64,000 nt of DNA from positions 530,134,863 to 530,198,862 of the forward strand of contig VDFB02193867.1 in the NCBI GenBank assembly GCA_007258455.2. The letters run 5' to 3'. The position numbers were made by a program, and so were the translations under genes. Under the pieces are notes generated by a model. It did not search any database. It had not been told where the DNA came from and saw only the letters and a program-made list of their open reading frames with translations. Below, one piece after another: positions 44,500 through 54,976 of this stretch. The stretch's first letter is position 1. The number at the start of each line of letters is the position of its first letter. This DNA is from Sequoia sempervirens. Taxonomy: Eukaryota; Streptophyta; Pinopsida; Cupressales; Cupressaceae.

Positions 44500-45230
44500 C
44501 CGGTAACAATCTCAAAAGGTGTCTTTCATGTACTCATGTTCACTGAATTATTGTATGCAAACTCTATTTGTGCCAGGACTAAATCCCAACTTCCGGTCTT
44601 CTCTCCAACCAAACATCTCAGCAAATTCCCCAAGCTCCTATTCACTACTTCTATCTGTCCATCAGTATGTGGGTGAAACATAGAACTAAACTTCAAATCT
44701 ATCTTCAACTTCTTCCAAAGTGTCCTCCAAAAGTAACCAAAAAACTTTACATCTCTATCTGAAACAATACTCCTAGGTAATCCATGCCATTTGACCACTT
44801 CCCTAAAAAATAAGTCTGCTACATGCACTACATCTGTTGTCTTCCTACAAGGTATGAAATGTGCCATCTTAGAAAACATTTCTACCACCACAAATATAGA
44901 ATCATTACCTCTTTGTGTCTTCGACAATCCAAGTATTAAATCCATGTTGATATCCTCCCAACATCTTTCTGGAACTTTCAAAGGCTTATACAACCCAACA
45001 TTCTGACTATTCCCTTTTCTAACATGATAGACTCTACAACTCTACACAAATCTCCTGACATCCTTATGAATTTTTGGCCAAAAATAATTCTCACTCACCA
45101 ATGCTATTGTCTTATCAATTCCAAAGTGTCCTGCCAATCCTCCACTATGCTTTACTTTCACCCCCTCATTGAACTCTAGGGTATACACAGCTGATTACCT
45201 CTGAACAACATATCCTCTTGGATGAAATAA
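44500..45230 (-). pseudogene. Element G integrase
   Basis: The core is open over 155 codons (44526-44993): WEDINMDLILGLSKTQRGND (first D), SIVSDRDVKFFGYFW (second D) and SMFHPHTDGQIEVVNRSLGN (E), so the DDE residues are all kept. Upstream to 45230 the zinc-binding HHCC part is readable with stops (HSGGLAGHFGIDKTIALVSE, YFWPKIHKDVRRFV, SCRVYH). It carried out strand transfer of element DNA. Confidence 0.9.
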
Positions 45231-46081
45231 TCCAACCACTAGCTTCTATCCTCCAAAACTGGTTCCTTACAAGCTTTCCAAGGTTCTACAAAATCTGAGT
45301 CTTCCTCATACAAGTTCTTCAACTCATTAAAGCCTAATACCTCCATTCTCATCTCTGTCAGCAAATTCCTTCTCCTCCTCAATGCATCAACAACTCTATT
45401 TAACTTTCCACTCCTATGCTTCAAAACAAAAATATAGCTCTTCAAGAATTCCACCCATCTCATTTGTCTCTGATTCAACTTACCCTGACTGTTCAAATAT
45501 TACAATGCCTGATGATCCGTATATAGCACAAACTCCTTAGTAAATAAATAATGTCTCCACTTCTTCAAGGCTTGAACTATGGCATAAAATTCCTAATCAT
45601 ACACTGAATATCTTCTCCTAGCATCATTCAATTTCTCACTAAAATAAGCTATAGGTCGTCCTTCTTGACTCAACATTGCTCCAATTGCATTTCCACTTGC
45701 ATCACAGTCTACTTGAAATACCTTAGTGAAATCCGATAAATCCAACACAGGCTACTTAGTCACCTTCTGCTTCAACAATTCAAAATGTTGATATACTCCA
45801 AATGTCCATCTAAAATATTTTCTATCTCCTCTCATCATTTTTGTCATAGCGCTACAAATAGACTTGAAATTCCTAATAAACTTTTGGTAGAAACTAGCCA
45901 ATCCATGAAATTATCTTACCTCTCCAATACTTTCAGGTGTAGGCCACTCAACTATTGCTCTAACCTTCTCAAGATCCATCTTTAATCCTTCCACAGATAT
46001 CACAAATCCTAGATATACCAATTCCTCCTTCATGAAACTACATTTCTTAATGTTTATCAACAACTGCTCCTCTCTCAACCT
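45231..46081 (-). pseudogene. Element G RT C-terminus and RNase H
   Basis: Readable in pieces with stops: [40 protein letters not shown] (RNase H active-site Asp) and, in the open frame 45239-45496, LNQRQMRWVEFLKSYIFVLK and KLNRVVDALRRR (usual NxxADALSR). Order and motifs are those of Ty3 RNase H. No second RNase H is present. Confidence 0.85.
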
Positions 46082-46890
46082 CTACAAAATTTGTCTTATG
46101 TGCAACAAATGTTCTTCTCTACTCTTACTGAAAATCAAGATATCATCCAAGTACACAATCACAAACTTACCCAATAATTTCTTTAATACCGTGTTCATCA
46201 ATCTCATGAAAGTACTTGGTGCATTTTTCAATCCAAAATGCATCACTAACCATTCATACAATCCTTCATTTGTCTTAAATGTTGTCTTCCACTCATCTCC
46301 TTCTCTAATTTTGATCTGATGATATCCACTCTTCAAATCTATCTTTGTAAAGTATCTAGCTCCACTCAGGAAATCCATAATGTCATCCATCTAGGGTAAA
46401 GGGAATCTATACTTCACTGTGATCTTATTTATGGCTCTTGAATCCATACGCATTCTCCATTCTCTATCCTTCTTAGGTGCTAACATAGTAGGTACTGTAC
46501 AAGGACTTAAGATTTCTCTAATCAAACCTTTCCTTAACAATTATTGGACTTGTCTATTCAATTCTTAATTCTCTATAGGTGTCATCCAGTGTGTTGCTTT
46601 ATTAGGAAAACTAGCTCCAAGAATCAGATCCATGCAATGACTAATACTCCTCACAGGTGGTAACCCATTAGGTACATTGTCTGAAATGATCTCCTCATAT
46701 TTTTTCAACAACTCCTTTATCTCTTTTGTTTGTTCTTCCACATGCTTCAATTCTTTAGCCTTCCTAGGAACTAAGGCATAACACATATTCTCATGTCTCA
46801 ACCCATCAAGGAATCTTCTTTCATCAACCATACAAACCCTAGCATTCATAAAAACCTCAACTATAGGAACATCTTCTAATGGAAACAAAA
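46082..46890 (-). pseudogene. Element G reverse transcriptase
   Basis: The open frame 46082-46390 has [30 protein letters not shown] and the catalytic [14 protein letters not shown] (YLDD, common in chromoviruses). Upstream pieces are [20 protein letters not shown] and, in 46565-46888, LPPVRSISHCMDLILGASFP, the usual start of a Ty3 RT. Several Trp and Gln codons have become stops. Confidence 0.9.
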
Positions 46891-47330
46891 TCTACTTCAT
46901 CCCATTAGCAACAATGGTGTATATATTCTTCTTTCTATCATGAGTAGCCTGTCTATCATACTACCAAGGCATGATATCACACAAAACTTCATCATGGTAA
47001 TTTCCTATCTTTAATTTCACCAAATATTGTTCACTTACCAAAATATTATGCTCATCCTGTATCCATGCTATCTAATAGGGTTTTGGGTGCTTCAATCTTT
47101 CAAACTTCAACTTAGTCACCATCTCTTCATAAACCAGGTTCTCAGGACTTCCACTATCAACTATCACCTTGCATCATTTACCAGTTACCTTGCATCTTGT
47201 CTGAAACAAATTCTTCCTCAACAACGGTTCCTACTCCAACTCACTCTGACACAATACTCTTTTGTTTACCAACACTTCTTCTTCCAGTTTAATAGATGAT
47301 CTAACATGGTCTTCCTCAACAAATTTAGTT
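46891..47330 (-). pseudogene. Element G protease
   Basis: The active-site block VIVDSGSPENLV is readable near 47150 with D-S-G intact. It is followed by FERLKHPKPY and LVKLKIGNYHDEVLCDIMPW, matching the hydrophobic strand of chromovirus proteases (DVxPM). Stops interrupt it. It would mature gag and pol. Confidence 0.8.
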
Positions 47331-48402
47331 CTTCTATTGTTCTTGTTCTTTCTTCTCATCTCTCCTTGATTGCATTCAAATGCTCTATTTCTTTCTCCAC
47401 ATTTATAGCAAGTTCCTCTAAATACCCTTTTCTCTTGTACTCTATCATCTCTTCTATATCCTTCATTTCAGTAACCATCGTATCCTCCTCTTTTGTATGA
47501 GTTACCATCACTTTTCTTATATGCATTATCATTCTTACTAATCTCCTTATCCTTGTTCTAATCTGGAAAAGATCCTCTTCCTCCTCCAACAAAATTTATT
47601 CCTCTTTGAAATCTTCCACCTCTTCCTTTATGTCTCTACTCATGTCTCTTATTCACCTTCTCTTCTACCTTTAGGGAACACTGATATGCCCCTTCCACAC
47701 TCTACAGCTTGATTAAACTGATTTCATCCTATATAGATGACCTCAAACCATTCACATATCTAGCTACCTACTCAATTTCTTCCTCTAAATGTCTAGATCT
47801 GATATTCAACTTATAGAATTCCTCAGTATACTCTATCACACTTGAATCTTTTTGCTTCAAATTTTGCAAACTTTGAAACAACTAATATGATAGTCTGTTG
47901 GGATAAACTTTTTCTTCAACTTATTCACCATTTGATCCCAATATTTTATCTTCTATTTCCCTCTTCTTTTCCTATCTATCTACAAATGTTCCCACCAAAG
48001 GGATGCATGTCCTCTCAACTTTGTACAAGAAAATTTCACCTTCTTATCTTCAGTGGTACCTTCAAATTTAAAATATTTTTCCATCTTTGTTATCCAATCA
48101 AGCAATTCTTTTGAATCCAACTTACTAGTATAATCTAGTGGATTGAAATGTGGCTTTGTATTTTCTATAGTTAGGGCTCTTATGAACCTCTCTTCTCCCT
48201 GATCCAGGCCAGGTTTCTCTTCTCTTCCTCCTTCTTCCTAAACTTCTAACTTTTCATCACTCATATCATCAACTAGTCAACCTCTTCTCTAGGCCATTTC
48301 AACTGCATCTAATCAAGCATCAATTCCTCTTAGCATCTCCATTATAGCTTGGTCTGCATTTCCACGTGCTCCATTTCCTCTAACATTTCTTCTTCTAGCC
48401 AT
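47331..48402 (-). pseudogene. Element G gag
   Basis: The start is taken at 48402 (MARRRNVRGNGARGNADQA), about 120 bases inside the LTR-proximal primer site. Capsid-like blocks follow: FNPLDYTSKLDSKELLDWIT, KVKFSCTKLRGHASLWWEHL and VIEYTEEFYKLNIRSRHLEE. The zinc knuckle near 47405 reads CYKCGERNRAFEC; compared with CX2CX4HX4C the His is missing and the spacing is one residue short. Gly/Arg-rich stretches flank it. Frames are broken in several places. Confidence 0.85.
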
Positions 48403-48510
48403 CTTTGCAATAGTCCTCTGTAGCTACAGGTTAGATCCTCAATCTGCCACCCCACAAAAAATCTTTTACAGGACTTTGCAATTTTTTTTGACCTCGCACA
48501 AATCGAAGCT

Positions 48511-48526
48511 CACTTTGATACCAATA
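48511..48526 (-). promoter_or_regulatory. Element G primer-binding site
   Basis: On the minus strand the LTR end ACACCA is followed, after TAT, by TGGTATCAAAGTG. This fits the initiator Met tRNA primer site of plant retroelements (TGGTATCAGAGC) with a change in the middle. It defines the 5' LTR at 48527-49341. Confidence 0.8.
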
Positions 48527-49341
48527 TGGTGTAGCCACGATAGGAGGGTCCTCAGAGAGAAAAATATAGACCATGCAACAAGAGTAACACAACAAATACA
48601 ATACTGACTATGGAGGAAAATGTAGATTAACACATTCTCATTAATAGAAATCTCAGTTACTTTCAGCTGGCAACATCCAGGCTTACAGATTCGGCTCATG
48701 GAACTAATCAAATATGCAACATTCTAACAGGCTCTTATATGCGAGCTAAGCTCTTACAAATTACATCAAACTTAATCTCTTAATCCACTACTAACTCTAC
48801 TACCTATTCTAATGATTGATTACAAGTTTTATACTATATCTATGATTTTGGAAACATCCACATCGGCCAAAGATCATCACATTTTCCAATGAAAGAAGAT
48901 ATGATGGGTGCATGAACAAGTCAGCCTCAAATTTGAATTACTCCATCAACGGGTGCATAAGACAAAGTGTGGACCTATAATGAAGGTTGAGGACACTCCA
49001 AGGAACATTTACAATCACACTATTAAGATATGCAAGTCACAAGAACGATCCACGAATGATCAGATTAGCCATTAGGCTTGAAAACTATTCTAGGGCCAGT
49101 TCAAGAAACTGTCATGAAATTTGGAATCGATAACTTGCCAGAAAATGATCCAACCTTGCTTAAATCTTGGAATAAGTAAAATTATCATGTCTCTTATGTA
49201 CGTAGAGATCCACAGGGTCTGGTGAGAAAAGATGATGAATCCACCAACATGAACTAAGAAAGAACAAAACAAAGACAAACTGAAAGGAAAATATTTTTGG
49301 TTGATGCAAGATTTCCAAGAACCAAGGTTGTTCCTGCATTA
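48527..49341 (-). mobile_element. Element G 5' LTR
   Basis: Plus-strand limits TGGTGTAGCC and CTGCATTA. The outer end has mutated from the expected CA to TA; the other LTR keeps CA. Directly followed by the GTTAG duplication. Confidence 0.88.
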
Positions 49342-49346
49342 GTTAG

Positions 49347-50098
49347 ACTATGTCATGTCAAGAAAAATGAAGGACAAAGAAAAGGAGGTTTCCCCCTAGA
49401 AAATAAAATACACCAAACACATAAGGGATCTATGGATTTTGGGTCAGTATGTTCATTACTAAAATGTTTGTATATGAAAGAGCTCGAAACTATCATCATT
49501 CCCCAAAGCACATAGAACTGGAAGAATGACACAAAGAGAGTGAAAACAAAGGAAAATGAAAAAAAATTTTGGGTCAACATGGAAGAGACATTGTGGTCTT
49601 GATGCTTGCATTGTCCCCAAAAGGAAAACACAAGCAAAAGAAAATGAAAAGGTGAAAGAAAAGGAAAAATATTTTGGGTCAACATGAAGGAGACATTTTA
49701 GTCTCAATGCCTTGCATCATCCCCAAAAGGAGAACACAAGAAAAGAAAAAGTAAAAACCAAAAGGATCGATTGGGTCAACATGGAAGAGACATAGGGCAT
49801 CTCTACACTTTGTGTCATCCCCAAAAGGAAAACACAAAACAAAAAGAGAAAAATACAAGCATATTTTGGGTCAACGTGGAAGAGACATAGGGCGTCTCTA
49901 CGCTTTGTGTCATCCCCAAAAGGAAAATGCAAAAAAAAAGAGAAAAAGACAATTCATGATGAATAGAAGAATAGAGGTACGAATAGAAAAAGTGTACAAA
50001 GAGAGAGAACATCAAACTCATGATATAGGGGAACACGATACACACATGAAAATAAAATAAAAAGAGAAAAATAAAAAGGCTATTTAGGCAAATACAAG
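49347..50098 (-). repeat. Element F inner 3' leader with minisatellite
   Basis: F resumes with ACTATGTCATGTCAAG, homologous to D at 32000. From 49565 to 49945 lie four units of the minisatellite seen in D, with periods of 105, 97 and 95 bases set by differences in the A-rich part. Short open frames here on the minus strand are hydrophobic and change register from unit to unit, so they are not accepted as genes. Confidence 0.8.
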
Positions 50099-50695
50099 TC
50101 AACCATCTAATAGATCATTTACCTCCCAATCATGTTCAGTGTAATGTGAGGGTAGTTGACTATCCAAAGGCATAATTGCAACCATTGAACCAAGAGTTGC
50201 ACCAAGTTCTTCACTTGGTGGAGAGGATGTATCATTTAATCTCATTATGGATGAAAATAAAGAATTTAAATTGTTATGTGCTTCTTCATCGATTTTGGCA
50301 ATTTTTGCATCGTCATCAACATCACCATCATTACCAAGATCAATGAAAATAGGAGGATGAAGGGTGATTTCTAAAGATGGATGTATCAAAAGCTGAGGTT
50401 GTTGGATTGGTTCAATTTGTTGTGATTGTTGTACTACACTATCTTGTGGTGGGTTGGGAGATGGAAGGTGGTCATTTATTACTTCTATCAAAGTTAAAGG
50501 TTGATTGTCATTATTGTCTTCTAGGAGAGATTGACGAGTGAGGAGATGACAATGACTTCTTTGTTTCCTAGCATCATGGCTCCATTTAATTCTTTTTTGA
50601 AGTTGTTGAGGTGTAAGAGTGGATTGAGTCATCATAGGTTCTTCTACTTCTAAAGATGGAAGAACAGAAGAAGTTAAAGAAGAGGGATCAACCAC
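50099..50695 (-). CDS. Element F accessory ORF (basic N-part, acidic C-part), unknown
   Basis: An intact frame of 198 codons, homologous to the broken copy in D. Residues about 30-60 form a basic stretch (QLQKRIKWSHDARKQRSHCH). A Gln/Pro-rich linker follows (VVQQSQQIEPIQQPQLLIHP), then an acidic part (GNDGDVDDDAKIAKIDEEAH) and a conserved C-terminus LPSHYTEHDWEVNDLLDG. No known domain is recognised and no transmembrane segment is visible. It follows the protease frame directly, where RT would start in an autonomous element. Survival of the reading frame while neighbours have broken is notable, but could be chance. Nucleic-acid binding through the basic part is possible, not shown. Confidence 0.5.
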   Translation of the reverse strand: MVDPSSLTSSVLPSLEVEEPMMTQSTLTPQQLQKRIKWSHDARKQRSHCHLLTRQSLLEDNNDNQPLTLIEVINDHLPSPNPPQDSVVQQSQQIEPIQQPQLLIHPSLEITLHPPIFIDLGNDGDVDDDAKIAKIDEEAHNNLNSLFSSIMRLNDTSSPPSEELGATLGSMVAIMPLDSQLPSHYTEHDWEVNDLLDG

Positions 50696-50764
50696 TTTCT
50701 CTTTTTCCTTGTAAATTTGTTTAAGGTGAGGAGGCTGAGCAAGGATTGTTTCATATTCCCTTGT

Positions 50765-51724
50765 TCATTTAAATGATGGCAAGGAAATCTCAAGGGGTGA
50801 TTGTTCAAGAGGTTTAAATTTTTTCTCAATTTCAAACTCAAGTAGAAGCATAGTTTTATCTATGATAGGAGGTGCAAAAGTGGGTGGGAATGAGTTCCAA
50901 AGGGACAATTCGGCTATCTTTTTGGCTTTAAACTTTTCATAGGCTATGAAAAAGAAGTCCTTGCGAGGGGTGATAGGTTCTATGGGTTCAAGCCAGAAGG
51001 CTTCTAATGAGAAGTTACTTTTGGAAGATAAAGGATTAAAGCCACTATGGTTTATGGTGACTATCTGGTTGTCATGTGGAAACTTCAAGCACTTACGAAC
51101 AACTGATGGGACTTCTTTCATTGAGCAAAGCCAAGGAAGGCCTAACCATAAATGAAATTGGTCAGATTGTGGAATAATTGAAAATGTTACTTCCAAAGTT
51201 TTAGGTCCTATTTGTAAGGTTAGCACGATTGGTCCAATCTTAGGGCATGAAAAACCATTATGTTCCAATCCATGCAGTGGGTTTATTGTAATCATCTTGA
51301 TATAGTTCATGTAATACCAAAAACTCTTCTATGATCACATTCACACCACAAGCGGGATCTATTAATATCCCATTAGTGGCTTATCATAGATTCGGCCAGC
51401 TATGTAGAGAAGACCATCAGGAAGCTTTTGGAGTAAGTCTTTAGTAGAAAACGTAATATCAAGTGATTTTGTGGTTTGGCCCTTATGAGGGATAACATCT
51501 ATCATAGCCAAAAGATTATCCATAGGACTAGCTTGGGTGACAATAGGAGTTGTATCATGTTGTTTGTTATTTGTATCAATAGTCATTACATCAGGCTTGG
51601 AAGGTTCACTAGCTTTGATAAATGAGGTAGTATGTTTCGGCATAGGATTGGTGAAAATTTGTAAATTATAGTTATGGGGCACAACAGACTTATTGCCTTG
51701 ATCATCAACACCCGCAATGGTCAA
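50765..51724 (-). pseudogene. Element F protease remnant
   Basis: Two frames (50765-51310 and 51362-51724) cover the protein that is intact in D. The active-site block lies at the break near 51350 and reads ILIDPACGVNVIIEEF, again D-P-x-C-G. GPIVLTLQIGPKTLEVTFSI, FHLWLGLPWLCSMKEVPSVV and RKCLKFPHDNQIVTI follow. The C-terminal tail FSLEAFWLEPIEPITPRKDF matches D's. Confidence 0.8.
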
Positions 51725-52415
51725 TTCACCTGAATCAATGAGGTCTTGAACTAAGTGTTTAAGAAACTTACAATGTTCGGTGTCATGACCATTTTGATGA
51801 TGAAAGTGACAATAAGGATTAGATTTGAATGTAGGTGGTAATGGTTGATTTGGATCAAGTGGTCAAACGGGTGGTAAAGTGAGCATGCATTTTTGGATTA
51901 ATTAGTTCATTGTGTGATGGAGGGTATTGGGTAAAGGAGTGAAATGTTTGTTCAGATCTCCATAATGATAAGGCATAGTTGTCCTAACAACAGACACTTT
52001 ATTTGGAATGGATTGGGTTGGTTGTGGTTGAGGTTGAGGAGGCGGATTAAATTATAAAAAGCCTCTATTAGGTTTGCAAAAGTTTTTTGTGTTGTTTTTG
52101 TTTTGATTGGTATTTTTAGGTTTGTCAACTTGGTTAGAAGTAGATTTTCAATCACGACTTGAAACCGAATTTTGGTAGTCACATAAGGTTGTACATAAAT
52201 GCATGAATGATGGGAATTTCATCATGGTGATTTTATCTTGAAGGTTGGTTTGCAAATTTTTGATAAACATCTTCTACAGATGTGCATCAGGAATTTTGAC
52301 ATCAATTTGAGCATATAAGGATTGGTAATGTGAGATGAAATCTATCACTTTTTCATCCGTGTTTTTTCTACATCTCATAAGGTTTAGGTGTCATGTGAAC
52401 TTGAAAGTTACTAAT
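51725..52415 (-). pseudogene. Element F zinc region and gag C-terminus
   Basis: Heavily broken. The zinc motif region is at about 51770-51830 (HFHHQNGHDTEHCKFLKHLV-like in the complement, with stops), followed leftward in the sense direction by the protease. Further upstream pieces correspond to D at 34530-34930. Ends at the duplicated target GAAAG (52416-52420), where B was inserted within the gag domain. Confidence 0.65.
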
Positions 52416-52420
52416 GAAAG

Positions 52421-53399
52421 TGTAGACACTAAAAATTATCCTCAGGCCTGTGACTCTTAAATTCTCCATCATTTCCCTTTTGTCTTTGATAATTAAATAA
52501 TTTTAATTATTTAATTATTTTCTAAAGTCATAATTCTTCTATTAATTAAATAATTTTAATTATTTATTTAATTCATTTTTTTATATTTATTCCTCCTTGA
52601 TTATTTAATGTCACTAATTAAGTCCTCTTCTTTCTAAAATTAAATAAATTCTTATTTATTTAATTTTTGTCCACTTTCCACTATAATTAAATAATTATTT
52701 TAATTATTTAATTATTCATTAGCCTTTTCTCCCAAATTAAATAAATTCTATTTATTTAATTTGGTCTCCTTTTGTCACATTCCTTTATAATTAAATAATT
52801 ATTTTAATTATTTAATTATTCATTGGCCACCTAAATTAAATAATTTTTATTACTTAATTATTCATTGGCCACCTAAATTAAATAATTTTTATTACTTAAT
52901 TTCCCCTATCACCTCTTTATCTGTGCCAATCTTATCTTCCACATAAAATCCTATCTCTTGACATCTCATTTAATCCTAGCCCTTGATTGAATTACCTCAT
53001 AATTCAATCTCAACCCTTCATCATTATCATTGCCCTAATTTTTCCCTAACCCTAGTCCATACTACAACTTTCAATATTGGCCATTGATTAAGACATCTTA
53101 TTGACATCCAATCTCAACCATCAATCCAAATTAGACATTGTCTATAAATTAACCCTCTCATAAGCCATTTGGGGGGTTGATTCTTCAAGTATCCTTATGT
53201 TGTCAAAATTATTCTTGAATCATCCATTTCTATCTATCATCTTCATGTCAATGTTATGCTATTGAATTGAGCAACCAACATATCAAGTCAATCAAATAAT
53301 TCATCCATCATTGCATCTATTTGAGGTATTAAAGATTTGGATTAGGTAATGCATGTTATTGTCTTATCATTTTTATTTTATTCAAATTTTTCATACACA
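52421..53399 (+). mobile_element. Element B 5' LTR
   Basis: Starts TGTAGACACTAAAAATTATC and ends CATACACA. U3 at 52490-52910 consists of palindromic TTAATTAAAT-type modules. TATA box (CTATAAATTAACCC, near 53150). Compared with the 3' LTR it has one additional copy of a TTCATTGGCCACCTAAATTA module (52831-52905) and lacks a 50-base module present there. Confidence 0.9.
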
Positions 53400-54976
53400 T
53401 TTTGGTTAACCTGATTTGAACCCCCTAACTAATTTTTAGCTCAATATTTTAATAAATTTTGAGAAATTTTGGAGTTGGATCCTTTTTGCTGCAGGTTTTG
53501 TTAGGTTTTTGTTGTAGGTTTTGCATCATTTTGGGACAAAGCCCTAGTTTTCAAATATTCAACCATAACTTTCAAACGGCTGCATATTTTCACACAAAAA
53601 AAAAAAATTGCAGGTTGGGAACAATATCAAGAGCTTACAGTCCAAAAATCAAATTTTTTGGACTAGTTTTATATTTTTTATAATTTTTTTGTTATTTTTC
53701 ATGAAAAATCAATTTTGAGAGAAAATTATCGAATTTTTTAGATATTTTTATATTTCTAGAAAGCTATCTAAATTTCATTAGGGATATATTCTTTATGTTT
53801 TAAATTTGGATGAAAAATAATTAGTCAAAAAATAGATCTTTGAAAATTAGGGTTTTACAAAGATTTGTTTATATCTCACAAACAGTTGTAGATCATTTCA
53901 CCAAAAAAAAAAATCATATTTGGAATGATGTCGGATGCCTTCATTCAAAAAATAAGAATTTTTGGAGCTGATTTGAATTTTTTATAATTTTTTAATGATT
54001 TTTCATAGCAAATTAATATTGGGTACAAAACAACAAATTTTTTGGATTTCTTTACATTTTTTGAAAGCTCTAAAAATTTCAATAAGGGTATGTTCTCTGT
54101 ATTTTTATTTTTACTACCCAAAATATTTCCAAAAATCATATTTGTCTTGACTAGCTAACCCTCTAATATTAGTGATCAATTATCTTGTTAGGGTTTTGGC
54201 TTTGTTGTTGGTTTTGTGCATCTACAAAAAAAATAGACACATCAAAGGACAAATTGGATCAAGTGGACAAAAAATTGGAGCTAAACAATGTCTAGGTGCA
54301 CACATTCCATCTTTCATCTTGTCAACACACTTCAATTTGGAGCTTAAAGAGAACATCTTGTTTGTCACACATTTGGATTTGGGGCTTAAAATGAACATCT
54401 TGTTTGCAATCACTATGAAATTGGGCTTAAAAATAACCATTTTCTTCCATCACACATTTTGAATTTGGGTTAAAAAGAATAAGTGCTTGAATTGTTTTAC
54501 ACACATTACATTTCTAAAGGGAAATTAACAACTGCGAGTGTGAATCAAGTGTGTGTTTCCTCCGAAACACCTCCCTTGGTTCACTTTTGTCATACCCTTC
54601 TTAGGAGGTTTACTTGGAGCACACACCCCTCCAAAGGATGACCTCAATTGAGTGTGAATCCAAAGACACGCTGCTTTTGGAGTTGAAATCTTGTCACTCT
54701 TGGCTAAGCCCCAAAGAACTTTATACCTTTGGGAAGTGAAGGTGAAGGGTGGGTTATCCCTTTCTCTCATCTTATTGGCAGGATTTTTCTTTCAAATTAT
54801 ACCTAGTCAACCTTGTGCAAACTAGCTTGAGACCTAATTGGCCATACCCCACTTGGATATTCATAGGGCTTGTTGTTGTGTATTCAAGTGTTGGCTTAAT
54901 CATAACATTTAATCTTGAAAGAAAAATTTATCATCATGTTTGGTGTCTTTGTTCATGCATTTAAATGTGAAATCTT
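53400..54976 (+). other. Element B leader
   Basis: Begins TTTTGGTTAACCTGATT, a candidate primer-binding site like that of D. The remainder is noncoding or decayed. Two A/T-rich copies of a segment occur (TTTTTATAATTTTTTTGTTATTTTTCATG near 53675 in one form and again near 53980). At 54305-54475 there are three diverged units of about 44 bases with GGGCTTAAAATGAACATCTT. Short open frames here have no domain. Confidence 0.5.

Larger units (their letters stand above)
43051..49341 (-). mobile_element. Element G: chromovirus (Ty3 with chromodomain)
   Basis: A full-length 6.29 kb element on the minus strand, with two 815-base LTRs and a perfect target duplication GTTAG (43046-43050 and 49342-49346). 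On its sense strand the order is gag, protease, RT, RNase H, integrase, chromodomain. The primer-binding site matches the initiator Met tRNA type. All domains are recognisable but carry stops and frameshifts. It is inserted in F's 3' leader; F's text reads continuously across the duplication and matches D. Confidence 0.92.

Noticed and set aside
49353..50102. Hydrophobic frames on the sense strand of F (and D, 32315-32641) in the place where an env gene would be
   Set aside because: They run through a 94-105 base repeat that is not a multiple of three, so the register changes between units; composition is T-rich low complexity. No signal peptide, cleavage site or glycoprotein pattern.
53400..53424. 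Fossil tRNA T-arm at the start of B's internal region
   Set aside because: The spacing from the T-loop-like GATTTGAACCC to the 3' end is too short for a tRNA; it is more simply a primer-binding site followed by chance similarity.
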